Shown piece after piece: positions 24,135-32,181 of a DNA stretch of 54,849 bases. The stretch spans positions 1 to 54,849 of the forward strand of contig CALQLF020000010.1 of the NCBI GenBank assembly GCA_943331345.2. Reading direction: 5' to 3'. A model generated the notes under the pieces. It was given only the letters and a program-made list of their open reading frames with translations, was not told where the DNA came from and ran no database searches. Position numbers and translations under genes: made by a program. Origin of the DNA: Candidatus Planktophila lacus. GTDB taxonomy: Bacteria > Pseudomonadota > Gammaproteobacteria > Steroidobacterales > Steroidobacteraceae. Positions within the stretch are counted from its first letter, which is position 1. Each line of letters opens with the position of its first letter.

Positions 24135-24731
24135 TTAGCGACGCTTTTGGCGCGCCGCCTTCATCTCTTCCCGCGACAACTTGCCATCGTGGTTGGTGTC
24201 CATCACGGCAAAGTGTTCCGCGAGCATGGGCATGGCCTTGGCTTCTTCAGCGGAGATGGCGCCATCGCCATCCTTGTCGGCACTGCGCAGGCGTTCGCCC
24301 ATGGCGCCTTCCATGCGGCCCTTCATGCGCCCGCCCATGGCGGCCATCATCAACTTGTGGGCGGCTTCGGCTTCAGCGCGCGTTACCTTGCCGTCGTGGT
24401 CGGCATCCACCTGGTCGAAGTGCTTGGCCGTCATGGCGGTGAATTCGGCGCGAGTGACGACGCCGTCGCCATCCTCGTCAGCCATGGCAAACATGGCGCC
24501 GGGGCCGCCCATGCCATGGCCCATGCCACCGCCTTTGCCATGACCCATGCCGTGACCCTTACCGTGACCGTCCATGTCATGGCAACCCATCGCAGTTCCT
24601 GCCGTAGCGGCACAGTCCGGCGGTGGCGGAGCCGGCGGCGCTGGCGGCGCAGGAGGAGCGGCCAAGGCCACCGCCAAAGGCAGCCCCAAGGCAAGCAGGA
24701 GACCTGAAAACTTGAGCGTTGCGTGACGCAT
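24135..24731 (-). CDS. Exported EF-hand calcium-binding protein
   Basis: A 198-residue protein with a signal peptide (1–24, LLLALGLPLAVALAAP). After it come a proline-rich segment and a His/Gly/Met-rich stretch of about 52–80 (GHGKGHGMGHGKGGGMGHG) that could bind metal. Four EF-hand loops follow: DEDGDGVVTRAE, DADHDGKVTRAE, DKDGDGAISAEE and DTNHDGKLSREE, each with the acidic positions for Ca2+. A calcium-binding periplasmic or outer role is likely. The start ATG at 24731 was chosen because it begins the signal peptide. The gene is divergent from argS. Confidence 0.85.
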   Translation of the reverse strand: MRHATLKFSGLLLALGLPLAVALAAPPAPPAPPAPPPPDCAATAGTAMGCHDMDGHGKGHGMGHGKGGGMGHGMGGPGAMFAMADEDGDGVVTRAEFTAMTAKHFDQVDADHDGKVTRAEAEAAHKLMMAAMGGRMKGRMEGAMGERLRSADKDGDGAISAEEAKAMPMLAEHFAVMDTNHDGKLSREEMKAARQKRR

Positions 24732-24883
24732 GTTCGTAACTCCAAGAATTGGAAGGGCACTAATAGCCCACATGAACCATGAAAACGCACGGGCCGTCGG
24801 TAGGTTGACGCGCACTACGCCACAGCCTGAATCAAAGCGGACGATGCCATGAATACGACCACCGCGACCGGGCCGCGTTCCAT

Positions 24884-24889
24884 TACAAT
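24884..24889 (+). promoter_or_regulatory. Putative -10 element for argS
   Basis: TACAAT matches the -10 consensus closely; no good -35 is seen 17 bases upstream. If it is the argS promoter, the ATGs at 24849 and 24888 cannot both be starts, which favours the TTG at 24921. Confidence 0.4.
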
Positions 24890-24920
24890 GGGTCCCCTTT
24901 TCGCTTTCCGGTCCAACCCC

Positions 24921-26693
24921 TTGAAAACGCTCGTCGAGTCGCTGGTCGCCCAGGCGCTGGCTGCGCTTCCCGCAGGCACCCTCCCCGAAGACGCGCAGGC
25001 GTCGGCCCGCTTGGCCCCGGCAGATATCGAGCGTACCCGCGACGCGCGCAACGGCGATTTCGCCTGCACCATTGCACTGCGTCTGGCAAAGGCGGCGAAG
25101 AAGAACCCGCGGCAATTAGCCGAAGCCCTGCTCGCTGCGCTGCCCGCGCATGCCGACGTGCTGAAAGTGGAAATTGCCGGCCCCGGCTTCATCAACTTTC
25201 ACCTCGCCCCGGCCGCTTGGCAAGGCGTGGTACGGGAAGTGCTCGCGCAAGGGGAAGCCTATGGCCGCAGCCAGCAAGGCGGTGGCAAACGCGCGATTGT
25301 GGAGTTTGTCTCCGCAAACCCTACGGGCCCCCTGCATGTGGGCCACGGCCGCCACGCTGCCTTCGGCGCCACGCTCGCCAACCTGCTCACCGCTGCGGGC
25401 TGGCAAGTGCACCGCGAGTACTACATCAACGACGCTGGCCGTCAGATGGAAATTCTCGCGGCCTCCACGTGGCTGCGCTATTTGCAACAACGCGGTGAGC
25501 AGTTCAGCTTTCCCAGTAACGGCTATCGTGGCGACTACCTGCTGCCTATCGCCGAACAACTGGGCAAGCGCGCTGGCGATACGCTGCACCGTGCCGCTGC
25601 GGCCATCTTCACCGGCTTGCCGCCGGATGAAGCGGATGGCGGTGACAAAGACGACTACATCGACGCCGTCATTGTGCGTGCCCGCGAACTGCTCGGTGAA
25701 GACGGCTTCCGCATGGCGCTGGATGTGGCACTCGAGGACATCCTTGGCGACATTCGTCAGGACCTCGAAGAGTTCGGCGTGGTCTACGACCGCTGGTACA
25801 GCGAACGCAGCCTGACGACCAACGGCGCCATCGACCGCGCGCTCACATTGCTGCAGTCACAAGGCCGTGTGTTCGAGAAGGATGGCGCGCTCTGGTTCCG
25901 TGCCACCGAATTCGGTGACGAGAAAGACCGCGTAGTGGTGCGCGAAAACGGCGTGAAGACCTACTTCGCTTCCGACATCGCCTACCACTTGGAAAAGCGC
26001 GAGCGTGGCTTTGATTTATTGCTCGACATTCTCGGCGCCGACCATCATGGCTACATCGCCCGCGTGCGCGCCGGCCTAGAGGCCATGGGCCAGCCGGGCG
26101 ACAGTCTCGAAGTACGCCTCGTGCAGTTCGTCACGCTGTTCCGTGGCGAAGAAAAAGTACAGATGTCGACGCGTAGCGGCGAGTTCATCACGCTGCGCCA
26201 GCTTCGTGCCGAAGTAGGCAATGACGCTTGCCGCTTCTACTACGTGATGCGCAGCAACGACCAGCACCTCGACTTCGACTTGGAACTGGCCACCAAGCGC
26301 AGCAACGATAACCCGGTTTATTACATCCAGTACGCGCATGCCCGCGTGAGCAGCGTACTGCGGCAGTTGGCCGAGCGCGGACTGACCCACGACAGCGCCA
26401 GCGGCCAAGCCGCTCTGGGCCGCCTGACGGAGCCGCAAGAGCAGGCGATGGCCGCTACGCTGACGCGTTACCCTGAACTGATCGATAGTGCAGCCACGCA
26501 GCGCGCACCGCATCTGCTCGTGCACTACCTACGCGAGCTGGCGAACGATTTCCACAGCTACTACAACGCACACGCCTTCATCGTCGACGATGCCGAACTT
26601 CGCGACGCGCGTCTTGCGCTCGTGCTGGCCACGCGGCAAGTGCTGCGCAATGGCCTTGGCATCCTCGGCGTCACGGCGCCGGAGAGCATGTGA
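24921..26693 (+). CDS. argS: Arginyl-tRNA synthetase
   Basis: Charges tRNA-Arg with arginine. The class I signature is VEFVSANPTGPLHVGHGRHAAFG (HVGH form of HIGH), with KVQMSTRSGEFITL as the KMSKS-like loop. The N-terminal tRNA-recognition domain (about 1–110) and the C-terminal DALR anticodon-binding domain are both present. I start at the TTG at 24921 (LKTLVESLV, matching the family MKxLVExLV), giving 590 residues. An ATG at 24849 is in frame but would add 24 residues that overlap a probable -10 element. The stop overlaps the SPOR gene start (GTGA). Confidence 0.94.
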   Translation: MKTLVESLVAQALAALPAGTLPEDAQASARLAPADIERTRDARNGDFACTIALRLAKAAKKNPRQLAEALLAALPAHADVLKVEIAGPGFINFHLAPAAWQGVVREVLAQGEAYGRSQQGGGKRAIVEFVSANPTGPLHVGHGRHAAFGATLANLLTAAGWQVHREYYINDAGRQMEILAASTWLRYLQQRGEQFSFPSNGYRGDYLLPIAEQLGKRAGDTLHRAAAAIFTGLPPDEADGGDKDDYIDAVIVRARELLGEDGFRMALDVALEDILGDIRQDLEEFGVVYDRWYSERSLTTNGAIDRALTLLQSQGRVFEKDGALWFRATEFGDEKDRVVVRENGVKTYFASDIAYHLEKRERGFDLLLDILGADHHGYIARVRAGLEAMGQPGDSLEVRLVQFVTLFRGEEKVQMSTRSGEFITLRQLRAEVGNDACRFYYVMRSNDQHLDFDLELATKRSNDNPVYYIQYAHARVSSVLRQLAERGLTHDSASGQAALGRLTEPQEQAMAATLTRYPELIDSAATQRAPHLLVHYLRELANDFHSYYNAHAFIVDDAELRDARLALVLATRQVLRNGLGILGVTAPESM

Positions 26694-27250
26694 GCACAGG
26701 ACGTGATTACCGCAAACTGACCACACCACGCAACCGCAGCTCTCTGAGTGGCGGTGCCGGCTTGGTGATTGGCCTGGCGCTGGGTGGCCTGCTGGCTTAT
26801 TTCACTTACCAGCAAGGCAAGAAGGTAGGCGCCGCAGCGGGCGCAGAAACGCACACGCCCAAGCCTGCCAGCCAGCAAGCGGCTGAAGCGGCGGCTGACG
26901 TACCACCCGTGGACACCATCGACTACACCTTTTACGGACGCCTCCCTAACCAAGGAGTGGACGTGTCCAAGAACAAGGAGGCCACGCCGAGTGCGGCGCC
27001 GGCCGAAGAAGATCAAGGTCTCTACTTGGTGCAGGTAGTATCGCTACCCAAGCAGCCGGATGCGGAAGCCGTGCGCGCGCAACTGGCACTGGAAGGCTAC
27101 GACGCGAAACTGCAGACCGTGGAAGTGTCCGGCACCACTTGGCACCGCGTCATCATCGGTCCGCTCAACGAGATGGCCGCAGCACAAGCTACCGCCGAAA
27201 AGCTCGCCAAGCAGAAATACAACCCGGTAGTCAGCCGCGTCGCGGATTGA
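26690..27250 (+). CDS. SPOR-domain cell-division-type protein
   Basis: A 186-residue single-pass inner-membrane protein. A short basic cytoplasmic part is followed by a helix at about 22–42 (GLVIGLALGGLLAYFTYQQ), a low-complexity linker, and a SPOR domain at about 108–183 (YLVQVVSLPKQPDAEAVRAQL, TWHRVIIGPLNEMAAAQATA). SPOR domains bind denuded septal peptidoglycan, and FtsN has the same order. The argS–SPOR pairing is common in gammaproteobacteria near priA. The start is GTG, overlapping the argS stop, so translation is coupled. Confidence 0.88.
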   Translation: MSTGRDYRKLTTPRNRSSLSGGAGLVIGLALGGLLAYFTYQQGKKVGAAAGAETHTPKPASQQAAEAAADVPPVDTIDYTFYGRLPNQGVDVSKNKEATPSAAPAEEDQGLYLVQVVSLPKQPDAEAVRAQLALEGYDAKLQTVEVSGTTWHRVIIGPLNEMAAAQATAEKLAKQKYNPVVSRVAD

Positions 27251-27261
27251 AGGCGGCAAAT

Positions 27262-27297
27262 AAAAAGGGGCAGGTCTTGCGACCTGCCCCCTCTTTA
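27262..27297. terminator. Bidirectional terminator (SPOR gene / YadA gene)
   Basis: A perfect 10-bp stem (GGGGCAGGTC / GACCTGCCCC, 27267–27276 and 27281–27290) with a TTGC loop. On the minus strand it is followed by TTTTTA, a good terminator for the YadA-type gene. On the plus strand it is followed by the weaker CTCTTT. Confidence 0.88.
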
Positions 27298-27323
27298 TCA
27301 ACAGTCAGCAGTTCAGGCGACGA

Positions 27324-29525
27324 TTAGAAACCGACGCTGAAACCAGCCGAACCGCCCGTCTGGCCACCGGCATTCGACACCGCCACACGGAACTTCGAGC
27401 GTTCCGTGGCCTTGATGTCAACGGCAGCGGCAACCGCCGTTTCACCGCCGAAGGTACCAACGCCCAGGCCGAGCGCGAACTTGCCGTAATCCACGGTCGG
27501 GATCGAGGCAATGGCCATGGACATGGCAACACCGGCGCGCACTTCCTTGACATCTTTCTCGAGGACGCCGACTCGACCTTCGAGCGAACCCACGCGGGCA
27601 TCCGTCGCGTTCAAGCGCGTTGCCAGAGCGTTGTCGCCGGAGATGCGAGCAGCAGCCTCGGTGTTGATGTTGGTCTGCAGGTTGGTGTCAGCCGTCGTAC
27701 GAGCGCTTGCTTCAGCGGTCACTGCAGCAGCACGCGTCGAGGCTTCAGCGTTGATGTTGTTCTGCAGCGTGGTGTCCGCAGCGGAACGAGTCGCGGCTTC
27801 GGCAGTGTCTGCAGCAGCACGAGTCGACGCTTCCGCGTTGATGTTGTTCTGCAGGTTGGTGTCGGCTGTCAAACGGGTCGCAGCCTCAGCAGTATCAGCT
27901 GCCGCACGCGTCGAGGCTTCAGCGTTGATGCTGTTCTGCAGAGCGGTGTCCGCAGTAGCACGTGTCGCAGCTTCGGCATTGTCGGCAGCGATACGAGCAT
28001 TCGTTTCAGCCGTGTCTGCAGCAGCACGCGTCGAAGCTTCGGCAGTGTCCGCAGCAATTCGCGCAGTCGCCTCGTCGTCGATGTTCGCCTGCAGCGCAGC
28101 ATCCGCATTCGCACGCGTCGAAGCTTCAGCATTATCGGCAGCGATACGAGCATTCGTTTCAGCCGTGTCTGCAGCAGCACGCGTCGATGCTTCGGCAGTG
28201 TCCGCAGCAATCCGCGCAGTCGCTTCGTCGTCGATGTTCGCCTGCAGCGCATCATCCGCAGTTGCGCGAGCAGTCGCCTCGGCATCGATGTTCGCCTGCA
28301 GCGTCTGGTCCGTCGTGTAGAGCTGGTCAAGGCCATTGACGATGGCCTGCCCAACGTCACCACCGTTGGCCGAAGCCTGCAGCACAGCCGTGCCCGGGTT
28401 GTTCGGATCCGCCAGGATGCCCTGCAGAGAAGTCGGGAGAACTGTCGCTGCCTGAGCGGCATCCACGGCATTAGCTGCCGTAGTTACAGTGCCCTGCGCA
28501 GCCGCAACCGCGGGTGCGCCAGCAGCGACATTGGCACCGACCAAAGCCTGATTCGGTGCCGCAGCGGCTGCTAGTGCCGCAAGGACGGGGGCGTCTGCCG
28601 CTGCCTGCGCCATCATCTGGCCTGCGTCAGCAGCAGTCTGCGCCGTAAGCTGAATGGCATCGGCAGCCGCCTGATCAGACGCCAACGTCGCATCGGCAAC
28701 GACCTGCACGGCAGCAACCGCGGTAACGGCGTTCGACTGAGCGGTACTCAGCGCGGTGCCCGCAGTCGAAGTGGCATTCACGAGAGCAAGCTGCGCGGTC
28801 TGCGCGCTGATGTAATTGGTGCAAACAGCCGAAGGGTTAGCAGCGCAGTACTGGTCCGCGGTGCCGCCGACCGCATTCAGTGTCATGTCCGCCTGAACCG
28901 CCGCCAAGGCACTCGAGAACTGCGTAGCGCCAGCCGCTTGGTCATCCAGCGCCTGGTCGTAAGCGCCCTGCGCGGTCGCCACGAGAGCGTCCTGGGTCGT
29001 CTGCTCGGCTTGCACGGCCGCGTCGCGAGTGTCCTGGGCCGCCGTGTACGCAGCCGCGTGGTCGGCGGCAGCAGCAGCGTAGGCATCGGCATGAACCGTC
29101 GCAGCCGCCGCGTAGGCGGCCGATTGGTCGGTGACTGCCTGGGAAACCGCGATATTCGCGATGGACACAGCGGCCTCGAGGTCGGCCAGCGTAACGGCAC
29201 CGGGGGTGGCGCAGTTGGCGATCGACGTGCCATTGGCGCTGAAGCAACCCTCGAGGTTGCTCTGGTAGCTGGCGGTTGCCGCGGCCAGCGCCGAATTGGC
29301 GCTAGCGAGCGTGCCTTGAGCGGCGCCAAGGTTGGCGTTGGCGTTGGCCACCTGATCATCAATCCATTGCTGGAAGGTGCCGTTGTAGCCGTTGTTTGTT
29401 ACGGCGTTCTGGTAGTCCTGAGTGGACTGCGGGTCTACTGAACCCACGGCGTAGGCCCCGGCAGACCAGGTCCCGAGGGCGGACGCCACTAGGGCGGCCA
29501 GAATATGATTTGCTGAAGGCCTCAT
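27324..29525 (-). CDS. YadA-type trimeric autotransporter adhesin
   Basis: A 733-residue surface protein with a signal peptide (1–26) and an alanine-rich helical passenger (about 30–400). Two close Cys pairs (C94/C105 and C227/C235) may form disulfides. A repetitive coiled-coil stalk follows (about 405–640), then a YadA-anchor at about 650–733 ending in SVGF. The anchor trimerises into a 12-strand barrel that exports the passenger. Two 51-residue stalk repeats begin at 426 and 477. A 29-residue period then follows (L529, L558, L587, L616). There is no obvious YadA-type head. A ribosome site CGAGGA precedes the ATG. The gene lies alone on its strand and faces a cluster of small regulators across an AT-rich region. 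Trimeric adhesins act in attachment and biofilm; the target here is unknown. Confidence 0.88.
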   Translation of the reverse strand: MRPSANHILAALVASALGTWSAGAYAVGSVDPQSTQDYQNAVTNNGYNGTFQQWIDDQVANANANLGAAQGTLASANSALAAATASYQSNLEGCFSANGTSIANCATPGAVTLADLEAAVSIANIAVSQAVTDQSAAYAAAATVHADAYAAAAADHAAAYTAAQDTRDAAVQAEQTTQDALVATAQGAYDQALDDQAAGATQFSSALAAVQADMTLNAVGGTADQYCAANPSAVCTNYISAQTAQLALVNATSTAGTALSTAQSNAVTAVAAVQVVADATLASDQAAADAIQLTAQTAADAGQMMAQAAADAPVLAALAAAAAPNQALVGANVAAGAPAVAAAQGTVTTAANAVDAAQAATVLPTSLQGILADPNNPGTAVLQASANGGDVGQAIVNGLDQLYTTDQTLQANIDAEATARATADDALQANIDDEATARIAADTAEASTRAAADTAETNARIAADNAEASTRANADAALQANIDDEATARIAADTAEASTRAAADTAETNARIAADNAEAATRATADTALQNSINAEASTRAAADTAEAATRLTADTNLQNNINAEASTRAAADTAEAATRSAADTTLQNNINAEASTRAAAVTAEASARTTADTNLQTNINTEAAARISGDNALATRLNATDARVGSLEGRVGVLEKDVKEVRAGVAMSMAIASIPTVDYGKFALGLGVGTFGGETAVAAAVDIKATERSKFRVAVSNAGGQTGGSAGFSVGF
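27621..28313. repeat. Tandem repeats encoding the adhesin stalk
   Basis: Two 153-bp copies (28098–28250 and 27945–28097) encode 51-residue repeats starting ALQANIDDEATARIAAD. A further stretch to about 27621 has an 87-bp period (29 residues, LQNxINAEASTRAAADTAEA). Copies are near-identical over long parts, so repeat number could change by recombination and alter stalk length. Confidence 0.85.
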
Positions 29526-30108
29526 TTTATCCTCGCAAGGTTTGTTTATCGACGAAAAGGGTAATCTCGGGTGGCGCTATTAACTTCGCCTCGAGAGATA
29601 TTAGCCGCTGAATTCCCCGCGGCTCCTCATTTCGTATTGACAAACTAGCAAGTATTATTGATTTAGGAGAACGATTAATATATTGGTTGTTTTTATTAAA
29701 GATGAATCGCTGTTCAATAATGAATAGCATTCGCCCTGAAGAGCGCCATCGCTAGCGCATTAAACGCTTTTATAACAGTGTTTTCATGGTTTTTCAGGCG
29801 CAGCAACCCCACCGCACCCGAAGCGCAGGCAGCATCCCTTTGGTGCATTTAAAACAATAACCATAGGGCACACTTAAGTCGCCCTTTTTATATTTTATTG
29901 CCCCTTTTTTCATTATCTATACTCCCCTTGATTCAGTAATTTTTATAAAATAATTTTAGTACCCAATCACGCATACCAATTTATGCGCAAAAATCCGTTT
30001 CATGCATTGCATTAAGGCGACAGCGTCTTAAGATTGGCGCCACAGCACCACCAACACGAAAGCGGGTTGGGGGGCGTAACGAACAACTTCATTGGATGGG
30101 GAACCGTA
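29526..30108. promoter_or_regulatory. AT-rich intergenic control region
   Basis: A 583-bp gap between divergent adhesin and winged-helix genes. Most of it, especially about 29630–29720 and 29840–30010, is far richer in A/T than the rest of the window, with many TTTTTA and ATTTTA stretches. No gene is credible in it. The composition suggests binding by H-NS-like or other nucleoid proteins and promoters in both directions. A weak stem (AGGGC…GCCCT) followed by TTTTT lies near 29874–29890. Exact promoters cannot be assigned. Confidence 0.55.
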
Positions 30109-30453
30109 ATGCTGAATCGGGACATCAACAGCGTGCCGTACCTGCTGCTGGCGGTAAGTGCACCCCATCCCACCGTTTCTTATGTGGTGCTCACCTGGCG
30201 CCTGAACGAACTGGGCGGCGAACGGCATTGCCGGCAATGGCTGAAGAAGCTGCAAGCCGAGGGGCTAGTGGAACTGCAGTCGGATTCGCGCGCAGACCGC
30301 CGCGAGAAGTCGGTACACGTCACGGAGAAGGGTTACCGCGTTCTGCGCGACCTGCGCGCTTCGCTGACGGCGATTGGCGAAGCCCAGGCGGGCTCACGTG
30401 GCGCGGAAAAGAACCCGGCCGCGGGGTCTATCGATTTGCGGGTGACGGCCTGA
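30109..30453 (+). CDS. Small MarR-like winged-helix protein (1)
   Basis: A 114-residue protein. Residues about 5–90 fit a winged helix: YLLLAVSAPHPTVSYVVLTW, a helix ending GGERHCRQWLKKLQAEGLVEL, and a MarR-like wing with DRREKSVHVTEKGYRVLRDL. The last 25 residues look unstructured. It is clearly paralogous to the protein at 31817–32116; both share PHPTV(S/T)YV, ELGGER and DRREK. The ATG at 30109 is chosen over 30034 because conservation begins there. It likely controls nearby genes such as the divergent adhesin; this is inference from position. Confidence 0.7.
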   Translation: MLNRDINSVPYLLLAVSAPHPTVSYVVLTWRLNELGGERHCRQWLKKLQAEGLVELQSDSRADRREKSVHVTEKGYRVLRDLRASLTAIGEAQAGSRGAEKNPAAGSIDLRVTA

Positions 30454-30522
30454 AGCCAGGCCTGCGGCTAGATCTGAGACTAGACGTGCGGATAAATCTG
30501 AGACTAGGCCTGCGGCCCGCGG

Positions 30523-30849
30523 TCAGCCGCGCAGCAGGCTGACCAGCAAGGTTTCGGCTTCGAGTACCTGCCGCAGGCTCTCGCGGCCCTTGGCCGACAG
30601 GTAGAGCACGCGCTCCCGGCCATCGCCACGCGCACCATCACGCACTTCGAGCCAGCCGCGGACGCGAAATTCGCGCAGCGTTCGCCCGGCCACCGCGTGC
30701 GAACCCAGTCCATTGGTGCGGAACGCCAGCATGACCTGCTGCTTGGCCTGCCCGGAATGATGCGCCAGCAGGCAAGCCGCCGCCAACCAGCGCAGTTCCA
30801 TCTCGGCCGTCGGCGCTACTACGCCTGAATAGTCGGTATCGTCTGGCAT
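30523..30849 (-). CDS. Small winged-helix protein (2)
   Basis: A 108-residue protein with a probable winged-helix fold: MELRWLAAACLLAHH, a recognition region SHAVAGRTLREFRVRGWLEV, and a wing DGRERVLYLSAKGRESL. It is more distant from the two neighbouring MarR-like paralogues but has the same size and order of elements. It lies 6 bases after the LuxR-type gene on the same strand, so the two are probably one operon. The RNA ends facing the first winged-helix gene, leaving a 69-bp convergent gap. Confidence 0.65.
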   Translation of the reverse strand: MPDDTDYSGVVAPTAEMELRWLAAACLLAHHSGQAKQQVMLAFRTNGLGSHAVAGRTLREFRVRGWLEVRDGARGDGRERVLYLSAKGRESLRQVLEAETLLVSLLRG

Positions 30850-30855
30850 GGCGGG

Positions 30856-31479
30856 TTAGCCGGAGCCATTCCGCGCCGAGGCGCGCGTGGGTTTGCGCGG
30901 CGCGCAGGTGAGCAGCGCCATCTTCATGGCCATCATCAGCAGTTCCTTCTGCGAATTGATGTTCAGCTTACGAAACACGTGCTTCAGATGCGCCCGCACG
31001 GTGTGCGGCGACAACTTCAAGGCCTTGGCGATGCCCGGCACGGCGTGCCCACTAATGGCCCCCAGTGCTACCCGGGCCTCGGCGCGCGTCAGGCCGAGCG
31101 AAGAAATGAGCATCTTCTCGGTGAGACGGCCGCGGTCCTCGCCATCCAGGACGAGCAAGAGCACGGCTTCGCCGTCCGCCAACTGCTGCGCCAACACCAG
31201 GTGCGGCTCGCGCTTGGCGGTGCGGCGCAACAAGCGCATGAGCATGCGCTCCGGGCCGGACCCTTGGCGGAAGGCGCTGAAGTGCTCTTCGAAATTGGCG
31301 TCTACCAGCCGCAACTTGCCCTCGTTGACGCGAAACGCGTCCCCGCGGGCCAGCAAACGGTTGGCCGCATGGTTGGCTTGTTGCAGGGTGCCATCCGGGG
31401 TGACGAGCATCACTCCCATTGGCAGGTAGTCCATTAGGCTATCTGGCACGAATCCTTCCCATCCTTGGTCTAGAGCCAA
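30856..31479 (-). CDS. LuxR-type regulator with PAS-like sensor domain
   Basis: A 207-residue regulator. The N-terminal part (about 15–115, MDYLPMGVMLVTPDGTLQQA then ANRLLARGD) looks like a PAS sensor. The C-terminal LuxR HTH is at about 130–190 (LTRAEARVALGAISGH, IAKALKLSPHTVRAHLKHVF, KLNINSQKELL). There is no phospho-receiver. It opens with TTG at 31479, preceded by AAGGGA; the ATG at 31434 is an alternative. It is the likely main regulator of this accessory cluster, and its signal is unknown. Confidence 0.78.
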   Translation of the reverse strand: MALDQGWEGFVPDSLMDYLPMGVMLVTPDGTLQQANHAANRLLARGDAFRVNEGKLRLVDANFEEHFSAFRQGSGPERMLMRLLRRTAKREPHLVLAQQLADGEAVLLLVLDGEDRGRLTEKMLISSLGLTRAEARVALGAISGHAVPGIAKALKLSPHTVRAHLKHVFRKLNINSQKELLMMAMKMALLTCAPRKPTRASARNGSG

Positions 31480-31816
31480 GTGTTTCCCTTGGTCGTCCTA
31501 GTGCAGCATCTCCGAATTTCCCCTGATTGACATCCCCCAATTGGGCTAAAAAAAGTGCTTTTTTTACCTAAATACGATGAAAACACGCCGCAGGGTCAGA
31601 AACTGACCCGCATCCTGTAATGCACCGCAATATCCCCGTCGAGAATCCGTGATATTTACGCTCAGCATCTAGTGTTACCTGGCGTCCATCCACCGAAATC
31701 GCCTACTGATTTAAACTGGCACTTGTAACTGTCTAAAATACCTAGCATTTTTGTCAATTGTTCTTTGCGCCAATCTCTCTAGCATTCCAACCGTTGTAGG
31801 GAAGAACCAAAGAAGA
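31480..31816. promoter_or_regulatory. Divergent control region with two palindromes
   Basis: A 337-bp gap between the LuxR-type gene and the third winged-helix gene. It holds a perfect 7-bp inverted repeat GGGTCAG-AAA-CTGACCC (31593–31609) and an A7…T7 palindrome (about 31550–31567) that may be a terminator-like or curved element. The stretch 31700–31770 is AT-rich. The GGGTCAG palindrome is a good operator candidate for one of the neighbouring regulators. Confidence 0.55.
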
Positions 31817-32116
31817 ATGCCGGTGAATCCACTCGGAGCCATGCCTTATCTCGTGCTGGTGGCGACCACGCCCCACCCCACGGTCACGTACGTCATCCTG
31901 AACTGGCGTATGCACGAGTTGGGTGGCGAGCGCTATTGCCGGACCCAATTGCGGCAATTCGAAGCCGCCGGGCTAGTGGAACTGCACGACGGCCTCGGTC
32001 AGGACCGACGCGAAAAACAAGTTCGGCTTACGGCCGCGGGGCACACCGAGTTGCGCCGTCTGCGCGAAATGCTGGCGAAGTTGGATATTGTGGAGAAAGC
32101 TAGCCAGCGCGCCTAG
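31817..32116 (+). CDS. Small MarR-like winged-helix protein (3)
   Basis: A 99-residue protein, paralogous to the one at 30109–30453 along nearly its whole length (PYLVLVATTPHPTVTYVIL, MHELGGERYCRTQL, EAAGLVEL, DRREKQVRLTAAG). It fits a single winged-helix domain without a ligand or dimer extension, so it is smaller than usual MarR proteins. The ATG at 31817 was chosen over 31751. It ends 65 bases before the pirin gene. Two copies flanking a LuxR-type gene suggest a duplicated regulatory module. Confidence 0.7.
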   Translation: MPVNPLGAMPYLVLVATTPHPTVTYVILNWRMHELGGERYCRTQLRQFEAAGLVELHDGLGQDRREKQVRLTAAGHTELRRLREMLAKLDIVEKASQRA

Positions 32117-32181
32117 GGGGCGCCACTACGCCCGAGGACGGCCGCCTTCCCAGTGCACGCCGCGCGTGAAACACTGGCGCC

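Noticed and set aside
27621-28313. Repeats considered as a CRISPR array
   Set aside because: They are in-frame coding repeats of a coiled-coil stalk, without unique spacers or cas genes.
29527-29730. 67-codon frame next to the adhesin start
   Set aside because: AT-rich, low-complexity product with no motif; it ends just before the adhesin ATG and is best read as control DNA.
31550-31567. A7…T7 palindrome as an intrinsic terminator
   Set aside because: The stem is only A/T with a 2-base loop and would be too weak; it may just be curved DNA.
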